Below, in pieces: positions 8,048 to 15,509 of a stretch of DNA of 27,757 nt (positions are counted from its first letter, which is position 1; each line of letters opens with the position of its first letter). This DNA is from a virus. The stretch spans positions 6,017 to 33,773 of IMG/VR virus record IMGVR_UViG_3300030110_003411; one strand, 5' to 3'. The notes under the pieces are model-generated. The model ran no database searches. It saw nothing but the letters and a program-made list of their open reading frames with translations, and was not told the DNA's origin. The translations under genes were made by a program, and so were the position numbers.

Positions 8048-8362
8048 CTAATATACTACTGCTACTCTTCCACTCCCACTAACTCTTTGAACTCCAATTG
8101 GATAAAGTTCTTTTGCAGTAATATTTCCTGCAGTAATACTTCCACCTTTAATTGGTGTTATTACTGTATTTCCAGCCACCTCTACTATAAATCCTTTAGA
8201 GCCAGCTTGTGAACCTGTAGCGTAATAATCTATTTGAGCGCCACCTGCACTTCCACTAACAATAACAACACTTTTAAATTCAGCGTTGTCTCTACGATCT
8301 ATAGAACCACTGCGACTAGATATATCGGTTCTACCTACAGAACCAGCTTTTATAGTTGCCAT
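8048..8362 (-). CDS. Small beta-rich, probably virion, protein
   Basis: The 104-aa product (MATIKAGSVGRTDISSRSGS...) is rich in Gly, Ser, Val and Ile, with no long helices, and ends in alternating beta strands (VQRVSGSGRVAVVY). This looks like a small structural decoration, tail or neck protein, but I do not recognise the family. The gene has a strong SD (AGGAGAAAATAGATG) and lies between an acidic hypothetical gene and the terminase, with TAG 1 nt before the terminase ATG. A structural role is inferred from composition and position. Confidence 0.75.
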   Translation of the reverse strand: MATIKAGSVGRTDISSRSGSIDRRDNAEFKSVVIVSGSAGGAQIDYYATGSQAGSKGFIVEVAGNTVITPIKGGSITAGNITAKELYPIGVQRVSGSGRVAVVY

Positions 8363-8632
8363 CTATTTTCTCCTGTTTGTTGTTAATCCAACATTTTTTA
8401 ACATTTTATCAAAGGTGTATTCACCTATTAAATCTTCAAATTCAATATCTTCAAAAGAATCAGATTTAAGAATATTTGATATTAAATCTTCATATATTTC
8501 TTCAACCTCTGTAGAATCTTCATCTTTTAAATGAGAATATTCAATGGCTACAATACGTAGTTCATTTAATAAAGAAATAATTTTTCTTATATTTCTACCA
8601 GAAATTATGTATATTTTGCTGTCTCTTACCAT
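8363..8632 (-). CDS. Small acidic hypothetical protein
   Basis: An 89-aa protein, strongly acidic in its middle (HLKDEDSTEVEEIYEDLIS, then DSFEDIEFEDLIGEY) with a basic tail (TTNRRK). No known family. It lies directly before the 104-aa structural-like gene (its TAG abuts that ATG) and 12 nt after the zinc-ribbon gene. No SD is seen; an AT-rich motif (TATTTAT) lies immediately before the ATG. It could be a small terminase partner or chaperone by position, but nothing in the sequence shows this. Confidence 0.65.
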   Translation of the reverse strand: MVRDSKIYIISGRNIRKIISLLNELRIVAIEYSHLKDEDSTEVEEIYEDLISNILKSDSFEDIEFEDLIGEYTFDKMLKNVGLTTNRRK

Positions 8633-8644
8633 TAAATAAATATA

Positions 8645-9166
8645 TCAACTTAAAGATTCTTCTAATTTATCTAAGTATTCTAAAGCCTCTTTTGCTTTTT
8701 CTTTTAATTCTTTACTATTTAAAGACCACTTTTCTTTATCTACTGAATAACCATCAGGTCTGTTTTGTAAAAGATACTCTGGTGTTTTTTGTTCTGCAAA
8801 TTCTACTAATTTTTGTTTTTGTTCTTTTATCCAAGATAATTTATTTTCTTTTATTTTATTATCTTTCCATTCATCATACTTACCATCAATTCTTAATCTA
8901 TTCTCAAATTCTACTTGACAATTAAAACAATGATTATGTACAGCCCAAGTTTTATTGTCTAATCTTTTTTTCATCACTTTTTTACAAGATGGGCAAAACC
9001 AAGGCATTCTAGCTTCTTTCATAATATCAGATAGTCTATCAATTTGGTCACCACTTGGTTTCTTATTGGTATCATATCCAACCATAATTCTTTTTTCAGG
9101 ATTTTCACCTCGTAAGATAGATTGCATTGCTTTATTCTCTCTTACATTTTCTTTACTTCTAGCCAT
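8645..9166 (-). CDS. Zinc-ribbon phage protein upstream of terminase
   Basis: The 173-aa product carries a clear four-Cys zinc ribbon: CPSC (58-61) and CFNC (80-83), 18 residues apart, preceded by a helical segment (QIDRLSDIMKEARMPWF). The C-terminal half (~90-173) is helical and charged, ending in KAKEALEYLDKLEESLS, consistent with a coiled coil. SD AGGAG precedes the ATG. A zinc ribbon plus coiled coil shortly upstream of the large terminase might suggest a DNA-binding packaging partner, such as a terminase small subunit; that is inference, as the usual gp16 helical core is not recognisable. It may also be an unrelated conserved phage protein. Confidence 0.75.
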   Translation of the reverse strand: MARSKENVRENKAMQSILRGENPEKRIMVGYDTNKKPSGDQIDRLSDIMKEARMPWFCPSCKKVMKKRLDNKTWAVHNHCFNCQVEFENRLRIDGKYDEWKDNKIKENKLSWIKEQKQKLVEFAEQKTPEYLLQNRPDGYSVDKEKWSLNSKELKEKAKEALEYLDKLEESLS

Positions 9167-9174
9167 TATAACTC

Positions 9175-12100
9175 CTAAAAATTTAATAAACCTAATATTT
9201 GATTAACTGGAGCAAAAGCACCAGTAAATTTATATGTTTTACCTTTGTACTTAAATACAATTCCTTCTGATGGAACTATTGCTGATAATCCACCAATCTT
9301 ATTTAACTTATCTAATTGTAACTTTAATGTTTGTATCTTTTTTATATCACCACCACTCTTAACTGTTTTGATTGCATTAATTACATCTTTTCTTATTTTC
9401 TGTACAGCTTTATCAGGTGATGCAGCTAGGTAACCACTAATGTTTTTTAATATCTCAGCACCAACGTCAAAGAATAATACTTCAAATGGTTTCATATTTT
9501 GCTTTACCCATTTTTGATGGTCATTTTTATCAAATGATAATACCCAATCTAAAAACTTTTCATTATCTATATTTTTTCGTATTGTTGGAATTTTATATGA
9601 CTTATCAAAAAACGCCCATCTCTTAGTTAAATCAACTAAAACTTTATTTGGTATTTTATATTTATATTGTTTAGACGCATTAAAAATAAACTCTTCCCAA
9701 AATGATTGATGATACTTAGATAGTGTATCATTATCTTTTAACTTAAATTGGTTTTGTAATTTTTTTAATCTATTTAAATATACTTTTTTCTTTTTACCAA
9801 AATCTTGTACTTTTGATACTTGTAAAAATTGTGGTTTACCAATCGTATAATTTTTTTGTACATTTTGATTTACTTGTTTAATCATACCAGCTAACATACG
9901 AGCTGAATCTTTAGGTTGACCTATTGCTTTAGCACTTTCATCGTACTCTAATGTTCCGTGAAATACTATTTGTGCTTTATCATAATCTACCACATTTACA
10001 GATTTAGGATACATAACTTCTAAGTTCATCCAACGTTTTCCATTACCAAATATTTTTTCTTTTTGTGAATCAGATAAAGAACCTATAGATTTACTTAAAT
10101 CTTTCATTGCAAAAACAAAAGCATCTTTAATATCACCTCTACCTGCAAACTTAGAAGCAACACCTGCTGTGTCCATTGCCGTTGCTCCAAAATTTTTCAA
10201 CTGGCCTTTGTTTCGAGCTGTTACCAGTTTACCTTTTACCCAAGAAACCATTAAGTTTTGACCATCAAGTTTCTCTGTAACTCCATCCTCTCGGTTTAAT
10301 TTACCACCGAGTCCATTAATAATTATCTGTTTTAAATCCGAAAATGTAATATTTTTATCGTCAAACGGATGATTCATATGTCCGTATGCTCCACCCTCTA
10401 TGATAAGTTTTATTTCTTCATCTAAATTAATTCTCTCTTTTAAGTCTAATTTATCTAATTCAGTATTTCCCACATTGTCTACACCGATACCAGGTAATAC
10501 TGGAGTTTCTACTTCTACACCTGTATAATTTTTACCATCAGGTGTTATACCCATCCATTTTAATATTTTATAACCCAAATTATGTAAAACTGTGTTCTCT
10601 ATGTAGTCTTTATATGAATCAATTGGACTTGTAACTCCAAATCTAGTACCATAATCACCAGATTGTTTTTTACCATATGCGACTGCAGGAACTGTATTAT
10701 ATTTAAGAGTGTAGTCATAATCAGGATTAATCGCACCCTTTCCTAAAATATATTGTAGTACTTCCCAACCAGTTCCAGCGTACATATCGTCTATCCATAT
10801 TTTAGAGAATTTTTTATAATCATCAAACCCTTTATAAAATGTTGGTGGCCCATCATCGGTTGGTGATAACGCTGTTGTGTTAACTTCTTTAATAAGTTTC
10901 TTTATATCATTATTGATTAAAAACTCATCTATAGATTCAAATAATTTTTTAAATTTATTAGTCATCATATTATAGATACCTTTATCAAAGTATCCAAAAG
11001 CTTTTTTAAATAACTTTTCTCTATCTTCTTCATAATTAGGTGAACCAAGTAATTGTCTCATTACCGTACCACTAACTTCATTACCAGCTACTTTGATTGA
11101 TACGTGAGGTGCTGTAAGAACATATCCATTATCCTCATATCCACTCATCTTGTTTTTGTTCTTCATATAATCTTGAAAGTATTTACCACCTTTTAATCTA
11201 CCAGCGTCTTTAGCTCCAAATATATAAACAACTGCTGTAGTATCTTTGTCATATTTCTTTAATACATTTTTTGCTACATAGGGTGACCTCTCTTCTATGA
11301 TACGATTTTTAGGTATACCCATTTTTGTCATATGACGAACTTTTTCTTTAAAGTTCATTGGATGTCTTGGTGGTTGTTTTATATTAGATGTAGTGATGTA
11401 AGCGTCATCTACTCTTTTCTTTAACCACTCATAAGTTTTTTTGTGATGAGGGCCAAATGGTTGAAATCTTCCACCATAGATACCTACAACTTTTTTGATT
11501 GTAGGTGATTTTTTTTGAAGAGCTTTACTTATCTTACGACCAGCTCCTTTTGGAAAAATTTCATTAGCTTTTTTACCTGTATCTGTTTTTAGAAAAGGGC
11601 CTCTTCGAAGTGTTTGAAATCTTACAGGTACTTCTTGACCAAATAAATTTTTAGGTGCTAAGATTCTTAATGTAACCATTTTTTTAGGATTATCAACTTT
11701 AATAGTTTCAAATTCTATCTCTTTATATTTTCTACCCTTATGTGTAAGATTCTTACCAGTTATAAACTTCTCTACTTTATTACCTCTGACTGCAAAAGCT
11801 TCATTAACTTTTTTATAACCACTACCATAAGGAACTGAAGTGTTACCTTTTTTCTTCATCTTCTCAACACCTTTACGACTCGGTGAAGCTATAGTGATTT
11901 CATTCTTCTTCTTAGTTTTCTTTTTCATTTTATTGATGAAAGCTCTATATACTGCGGCTTGAGATGCTTTACCCATTTCTTTAGCTCGTTGTTCCATAGC
12001 GACGGCCGCTTGTATTTTGTGTGCGTGAGACTTACCACTATTTTTTATTTTACTTACAGAAGCCTGAGCATCTTTTACTGTAGCAAACTTCAATCCTTTT

Positions 12101-13152
12101 ATTGTACCTTTTGGATTCTCATCTGTGTATAAATCTGAATGGGATTTAGAACCTCTGTGTTGTCCTTTTTTTCTTGGAACTCTTGGTGCTTCTGAAAGTC
12201 CTTGTTTTTTTAATATTTGTTGTTTTTTTATCCAACGTTTAGCTAGTTTATTTTTTATTGGTTTACTAACAAATTTAGTTATACCTTTTCTAACTAAGGA
12301 TGCAAACTTTCTTTCAGCGTCTTTAGGTTTTAAAAATTTAGAATTATCAACAATTAAAAAGTTTTGTTTGAAAAGATTTTGAAATTTACCTAAATTTTTC
12401 TGTACGTCTTTCCAACTTTTTTCTAATAACTTTGGTGGTAAAATTCTATCTCGTTCTTGATTTCTTTGTTGTGCAACTTCTAAGGATGTATTGACAAATA
12501 CCATATATGTATCATAACCATCTTCTTCAAGTTCTCTTTTCATTTTAGCAAGTTTACCGAAGTCGTGACCAGTACCATCAATAATCATACCCAACTTACC
12601 AGACTGATATTGTTTCATTCTTTGAGCAGTAAGTTCTTTACTATATGTTCTTAACCCACTATAATCTTTATCTTTTGGATTTGTAAGTTGACTAAATAAC
12701 TCATCTGGCATCTTATCTAAATCTGTACCAAATCCAAACTTGTTTAGAAGAAACTTTAACTCTTTATCTGAGTTTACCATCTTCAAACCACTCATACTGA
12801 TATTATATCTTTCAGGTATTCCAAATAGTTGTTTAGCAACATAAGTTTTACCACTACCTGGCCCACCAGCTAAAAAAACTGCTTTAAATATGCCAGGATC
12901 GTTTACACCCTCTGTAACATTTGGTCTTTTTTTACTGTTGATTATTTTTGTGTCGTCTTTTTTAGGGATTCTGAATGTAGTTGCTTTTCTACCATTGATA
13001 GTTGGCATACCGTGTTGGTCTTTACCAATATCTTTGACAATCATTTTCTTGTTTTTGAATTTACCAACAAGAATAGTATCACCAACCTTTACTGGTAGTT
13101 TGATATCCTCTTCTAAAAAAGGTTTAGTTAACCATTTGGTTAATTTGTTCAT
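9175..13152 (-). CDS. Multi-enzyme protein: P-loop kinase, NMNAT-like transferase, ligase-like domain
   Basis: The 1325-aa product is a chain of domains. 1-15: leader ending in LEE. 17-65: small beta domain (VKVGDTILVGKFKNKK). 88-290: P-loop kinase, zeta-toxin/polynucleotide-kinase type, with Walker A GGPGSGKT (96-103), IDGTG (191-195) and a basic lid (RNQERDR). 322-410: small basic domain (PRKKGQHRGSKSHSDLYTDE). 553-720: cytidylyltransferase/NMNAT-like fold with GGRFQPFGPHH (560-570) and EVSGTVMRQLL (692-702). 757-900: domain of unknown role. 920-1325: covalent-nucleotidyltransferase-like domain with KLDG (961-964), ARNKG (979-983), LEVMYP (1044-1049), EGIVFK (1296-1301) and KTYKFTG (1305-1311), resembling ligase motifs I, Ia, III, IV and V, with a helical insert. 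Junctions carry LSEA (319-322), LIKEV (753-757) and LIIEGG (916-921). Nucleic-acid repair or NAD-type nucleotide chemistry is likely; the substrate is unknown. TAATG overlap with the endolysin gene. Confidence 0.85.
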   Translation of the reverse strand: MNKLTKWLTKPFLEEDIKLPVKVGDTILVGKFKNKKMIVKDIGKDQHGMPTINGRKATTFRIPKKDDTKIINSKKRPNVTEGVNDPGIFKAVFLAGGPGSGKTYVAKQLFGIPERYNISMSGLKMVNSDKELKFLLNKFGFGTDLDKMPDELFSQLTNPKDKDYSGLRTYSKELTAQRMKQYQSGKLGMIIDGTGHDFGKLAKMKRELEEDGYDTYMVFVNTSLEVAQQRNQERDRILPPKLLEKSWKDVQKNLGKFQNLFKQNFLIVDNSKFLKPKDAERKFASLVRKGITKFVSKPIKNKLAKRWIKKQQILKKQGLSEAPRVPRKKGQHRGSKSHSDLYTDENPKGTIKGLKFATVKDAQASVSKIKNSGKSHAHKIQAAVAMEQRAKEMGKASQAAVYRAFINKMKKKTKKKNEITIASPSRKGVEKMKKKGNTSVPYGSGYKKVNEAFAVRGNKVEKFITGKNLTHKGRKYKEIEFETIKVDNPKKMVTLRILAPKNLFGQEVPVRFQTLRRGPFLKTDTGKKANEIFPKGAGRKISKALQKKSPTIKKVVGIYGGRFQPFGPHHKKTYEWLKKRVDDAYITTSNIKQPPRHPMNFKEKVRHMTKMGIPKNRIIEERSPYVAKNVLKKYDKDTTAVVYIFGAKDAGRLKGGKYFQDYMKNKNKMSGYEDNGYVLTAPHVSIKVAGNEVSGTVMRQLLGSPNYEEDREKLFKKAFGYFDKGIYNMMTNKFKKLFESIDEFLINNDIKKLIKEVNTTALSPTDDGPPTFYKGFDDYKKFSKIWIDDMYAGTGWEVLQYILGKGAINPDYDYTLKYNTVPAVAYGKKQSGDYGTRFGVTSPIDSYKDYIENTVLHNLGYKILKWMGITPDGKNYTGVEVETPVLPGIGVDNVGNTELDKLDLKERINLDEEIKLIIEGGAYGHMNHPFDDKNITFSDLKQIIINGLGGKLNREDGVTEKLDGQNLMVSWVKGKLVTARNKGQLKNFGATAMDTAGVASKFAGRGDIKDAFVFAMKDLSKSIGSLSDSQKEKIFGNGKRWMNLEVMYPKSVNVVDYDKAQIVFHGTLEYDESAKAIGQPKDSARMLAGMIKQVNQNVQKNYTIGKPQFLQVSKVQDFGKKKKVYLNRLKKLQNQFKLKDNDTLSKYHQSFWEEFIFNASKQYKYKIPNKVLVDLTKRWAFFDKSYKIPTIRKNIDNEKFLDWVLSFDKNDHQKWVKQNMKPFEVLFFDVGAEILKNISGYLAASPDKAVQKIRKDVINAIKTVKSGGDIKKIQTLKLQLDKLNKIGGLSAIVPSEGIVFKYKGKTYKFTGAFAPVNQILGLLNF

Positions 13153-13649
13153 TATACAGACAAGGCTCTTTTATACCAACCGTAAATAAATCTCTCTTGT
13201 TCTGGTTTTTTATTAACTAAATCGTAATAGTGTTTTAATCTATAGCAACGAACTCTATCTGTAGATGGTTTATATTTTTCTAACGCACCTTTTGTACCAG
13301 GCCCGAATCCACCGTCAACTTTTAAATCACCACCTTTACCATTGATTGCTCTCTGTAGAATCTTAACTGCAGTTCCTCTACCTTGATTCACACACATATC
13401 AAAAAAGATATGTTTTAAATCATCAGTTAATTCATCTACCTTATTCTTATCCCAATAATCTCTTTTATAGATTTCTTTAGCACCTTCTTCTGTAAGGTTC
13501 TTAATGTCTACGTCAGGATAGAATCGTTTTGCTATACCAAAATTAGTTTCACCACCTAAATCTTTTGGGTCGTGAACATAACCACCTTCGTGGTCAAGTG
13601 TGATTTGAATTATCTCATCAAATGTGGTTAAAGTTTTATCACTTTTCAT
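13152..13649 (-). CDS. Endolysin, glycoside hydrolase family 108 with peptidoglycan-binding end
   Basis: The product degrades cell-wall peptidoglycan for lysis. The GH108 signature FDEIIQITLDHEGGYVHDP holds the catalytic Glu in EGGY, followed by LGGETNFGIAKRFYPDV and IYKRDYWDK. The C-terminal half (VNQGRGTAVKILQRAINGKG, then VDGGFGPGTKGALEKY) is the PG_binding_3-type companion. I prefer the ATG at 13649 (165 aa): it has an excellent SD (AGGGAGTAAACCTATG). An in-frame ATG at 13703 would add 18 residues (MSIYEILKQIINILGSKP) but has no SD and overlaps an AT-rich promoter-like motif. No signal peptide is evident, so release probably needs a holin. The stop overlaps the next gene's ATG. Confidence 0.88.
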   Translation of the reverse strand: MKSDKTLTTFDEIIQITLDHEGGYVHDPKDLGGETNFGIAKRFYPDVDIKNLTEEGAKEIYKRDYWDKNKVDELTDDLKHIFFDMCVNQGRGTAVKILQRAINGKGGDLKVDGGFGPGTKGALEKYKPSTDRVRCYRLKHYYDLVNKKPEQERFIYGWYKRALSV

Positions 13650-13728
13650 AGGTTTACTCCCTAATATATTAATAATTTGTTTGAGAATTTCGTATATACT
13701 CATATATAAATATCAGTTTAGAATTATT

Positions 13729-14301
13729 TCAACTAACTCTTAACTTAAAAGCAAGTGTAACTCGTAAACCATTATATTGTTTACTTGGTGACATACCAAC
13801 GTGAGGTATTCTTGAGTCAAAGAAAACAAAACTATTTCTTTTTGGTTTACAAACTGCTATGACTTGTTCCTCATTGTCATCATAGAATAGAGTTTCTCCG
13901 TGCCAATTTGTATCCCAAGTATCATTAACTGCATAATATAAAACTGTATAATGACCAGGTTTACTTTCATCTTTATGTATAGTACCATCAAGTCCATACG
14001 TTTGACCATTAGCATATACTCTTAGTACTTCTATATTTTGATTGTCAATTATTTGTTGTGATTGAAGTGTTGTGTAAATTTCATTCCATAAATTAGAAAT
14101 AATTTTATTTTCTAATAAATTAAATTCACTTATCCAAAAAGTGGGTGAATTTGCATTATCAACGTAATTAGAACCATCATCAAAAGATGTTTGTGAAAAA
14201 TACCAGGGTAAATCTCTACTAAGTAAAAAATTATTAATTTCTTTAGTTGTTTTTTCCTGTAAACCATTTGATAATATTTTTATAATTTTTTGATTAATCA
14301 T
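13729..14301 (-). CDS. 2OG-Fe(II) oxygenase, prolyl-4-hydroxylase-like
   Basis: The 190-aa product has the double-stranded beta-helix motifs of Fe(II)/2-oxoglutarate dioxygenases: HxD in GTIHKDES (His109, Asp111), YTVLYYAVNDTWDTNWHGET (core strands), distal His in SRIPHVGM (His167) and the 2OG-binding Arg in GLRVTLAFKL (Arg180). P4H-type enzymes hydroxylate prolyl or other residues; the substrate here is unknown. It is followed by the endolysin and preceded, with a 0-nt gap, by a second oxygenase. Neighbouring tail-fibre and Gly-rich adhesin genes suggest a role in modifying phage or host surface molecules, which is inference. Ends in TGA. Confidence 0.88.
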   Translation of the reverse strand: MINQKIIKILSNGLQEKTTKEINNFLLSRDLPWYFSQTSFDDGSNYVDNANSPTFWISEFNLLENKIISNLWNEIYTTLQSQQIIDNQNIEVLRVYANGQTYGLDGTIHKDESKPGHYTVLYYAVNDTWDTNWHGETLFYDDNEEQVIAVCKPKRNSFVFFDSRIPHVGMSPSKQYNGLRVTLAFKLRVS

Positions 14302-14907
14302 TTATTTTAATTTTAAAAACCTTACTATACAATATCTTCCCATTCCAGAAAGTTTATCGGTTTGTTTTATCATTTTAACTGGGTCAACTGCGTGACGTGT
14401 GCTTGATGGCATAATCATCAATTGATTTCTTTCAATTGGTATTTCAATATCATAATCAGTAAGATGAAGATTACCACCTGTAAATGATTTGGGTTCTTCC
14501 CATAACCAATACATCATTGATATTACAGCAATGTCTCTGTGTGTTTTGTAATAATCTGTATTTTCATAATATGCTACAAAAGTATTATCATTATTTGTAT
14601 ATCCCCATACTTCATAAAACCAACTTGCAATTTCTAAATTACTTATTAATTCACCATCGTTATATATTTTGTTCATTACATTCAATATATTTGAAGTATC
14701 CCTATTTTCATATAACTTATCTAAATTAATTTGAACATTTTTCTTATGGTCTTTAGTTGGTAAATTTGTTCCATCTTGAAATTCCATCTTAGGTGTTAAA
14801 AATTTTAACTCTCTAAACATATGCTCTATATCATCTTCAGAAAAGTAATTTTTAACCAACATATATGGTATTGGTTTTTGATGTATAACGTATTCTTTTT
14901 TATTCAT
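14302..14907 (-). CDS. 2OG-Fe(II) oxygenase, second copy type
   Basis: The 201-aa product shows HxD in YYKTHRDIAVISMMYWLW (His123, Asp125), the strand motif FTGGNLHL, IERNQLMIMPSSTRHAV with distal His172, and GRYCIVRFLKL with Arg191/Arg196 for 2-oxoglutarate. It differs clearly from the adjacent oxygenase, so the pair is not a recent duplication. The N-terminus (QKPIPYMLVKNYFSEDDIEH) is typical of phage and cyanobacterial P4H-like proteins. A modest SD (AGGG) precedes the ATG, and the stop directly abuts the next ATG. The 57-nt gap upstream contains an AT-rich promoter-like motif. Substrate unknown. Confidence 0.85.
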   Translation of the reverse strand: MNKKEYVIHQKPIPYMLVKNYFSEDDIEHMFRELKFLTPKMEFQDGTNLPTKDHKKNVQINLDKLYENRDTSNILNVMNKIYNDGELISNLEIASWFYEVWGYTNNDNTFVAYYENTDYYKTHRDIAVISMMYWLWEEPKSFTGGNLHLTDYDIEIPIERNQLMIMPSSTRHAVDPVKMIKQTDKLSGMGRYCIVRFLKLK

Positions 14908-14948
14908 TATTATAACCCTATATTATAAATAGTTTGAAAAATTTGTAA

Positions 14949-14978
14949 AAACTATAATATATTTTTAAACTATAATAT
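14949..14978. repeat. 12-bp direct repeat at end of Gly-rich gene
   Basis: AAACTATAATAT occurs at 14949-14960 and again at 14967-14978, 18 nt apart; the second copy covers the last codons and stop region of the Gly-rich gene. No GC-rich stem or T-run typical of a terminator is seen nearby. It may be chance in AT-rich DNA or an AT-rich regulatory site. Confidence 0.4.
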
Positions 14979-15471
14979 GTTTTAACGTTCCATTAGCTCC
15001 TTCACCACCAGCTGCTCCACCTGAACCAGCACCATCACCTGAACCACCAGCTCCGTGTGTTGTGGTTACAGTTCCTCTATCTCCTGATTGAGTAGCTGAT
15101 GTTGTCGTAATTATAACAACAACTCCACCGTTTCCGCCGGCTCCTCCGCCTCCACCACCACCAGTTGTTCCTTGTCCTTGGCCACCAGCTCCACCAGACT
15201 GACCAGCAGAACTATTGATTACAGGAGATATTGTTGCAGTGGTTGGTTGTGTTCCAGCTTGAGCTGTTCCTGCACCAGAACCTGCACCACCACCTCCGCC
15301 TCCTCCACCTGCTGCGGCTCCCGAGACTTTTAAACGAGGTGCGGTTTCAGCTGTATTCATAACATCACGCATCATTATTAATACGTGTGGGTCTATTACT
15401 TCTATTCTTGTTACTGCGCGTGTTCCACCAACTGCACCACCAGCTGCACCGCCGGCTCCTACTGTTGCCAT
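14965..15471 (-). CDS. Glycine-rich adhesin-like tail protein
   Basis: The 168-aa protein is dominated by Gly and Ala, with poly-Gly runs (for example GAAAGGGGGGGGAGSGAG and TTGGGGGGGAGGNGG) interrupted by short beta strands (VVVIITTTSATQSGDRG). A non-repetitive N-terminal block (RIEVIDPHVLIMMRDVMNT) could attach it to the fibre. Poly-Gly sandwich domains are known in T-even gp38-type adhesins that sit at the tip of long tail fibres and decide host range; this relation is by architecture, not by recognised homology. It lies 38 nt after the giant tail-fibre gene with a strong SD (AGAGGAGTTATAATATG). Its DNA is markedly more GC-rich than its neighbours because of Gly/Ala codons. Confidence 0.75.
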   Translation of the reverse strand: MATVGAGGAAGGAVGGTRAVTRIEVIDPHVLIMMRDVMNTAETAPRLKVSGAAAGGGGGGGGAGSGAGTAQAGTQPTTATISPVINSSAGQSGGAGGQGQGTTGGGGGGGAGGNGGVVVIITTTSATQSGDRGTVTTTHGAGGSGDGAGSGGAAGGEGANGTLKHIIV

Positions 15472-15509
15472 ATTATAACTCCTCTCGATTAATTATTAAA
15501 TATTTCATA

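Noticed and set aside
14908-14964. Possible transcription terminator after the Gly-rich gene
   Set aside because: No GC-rich stem followed by a T-run is present; only AT-rich direct repeats are seen.
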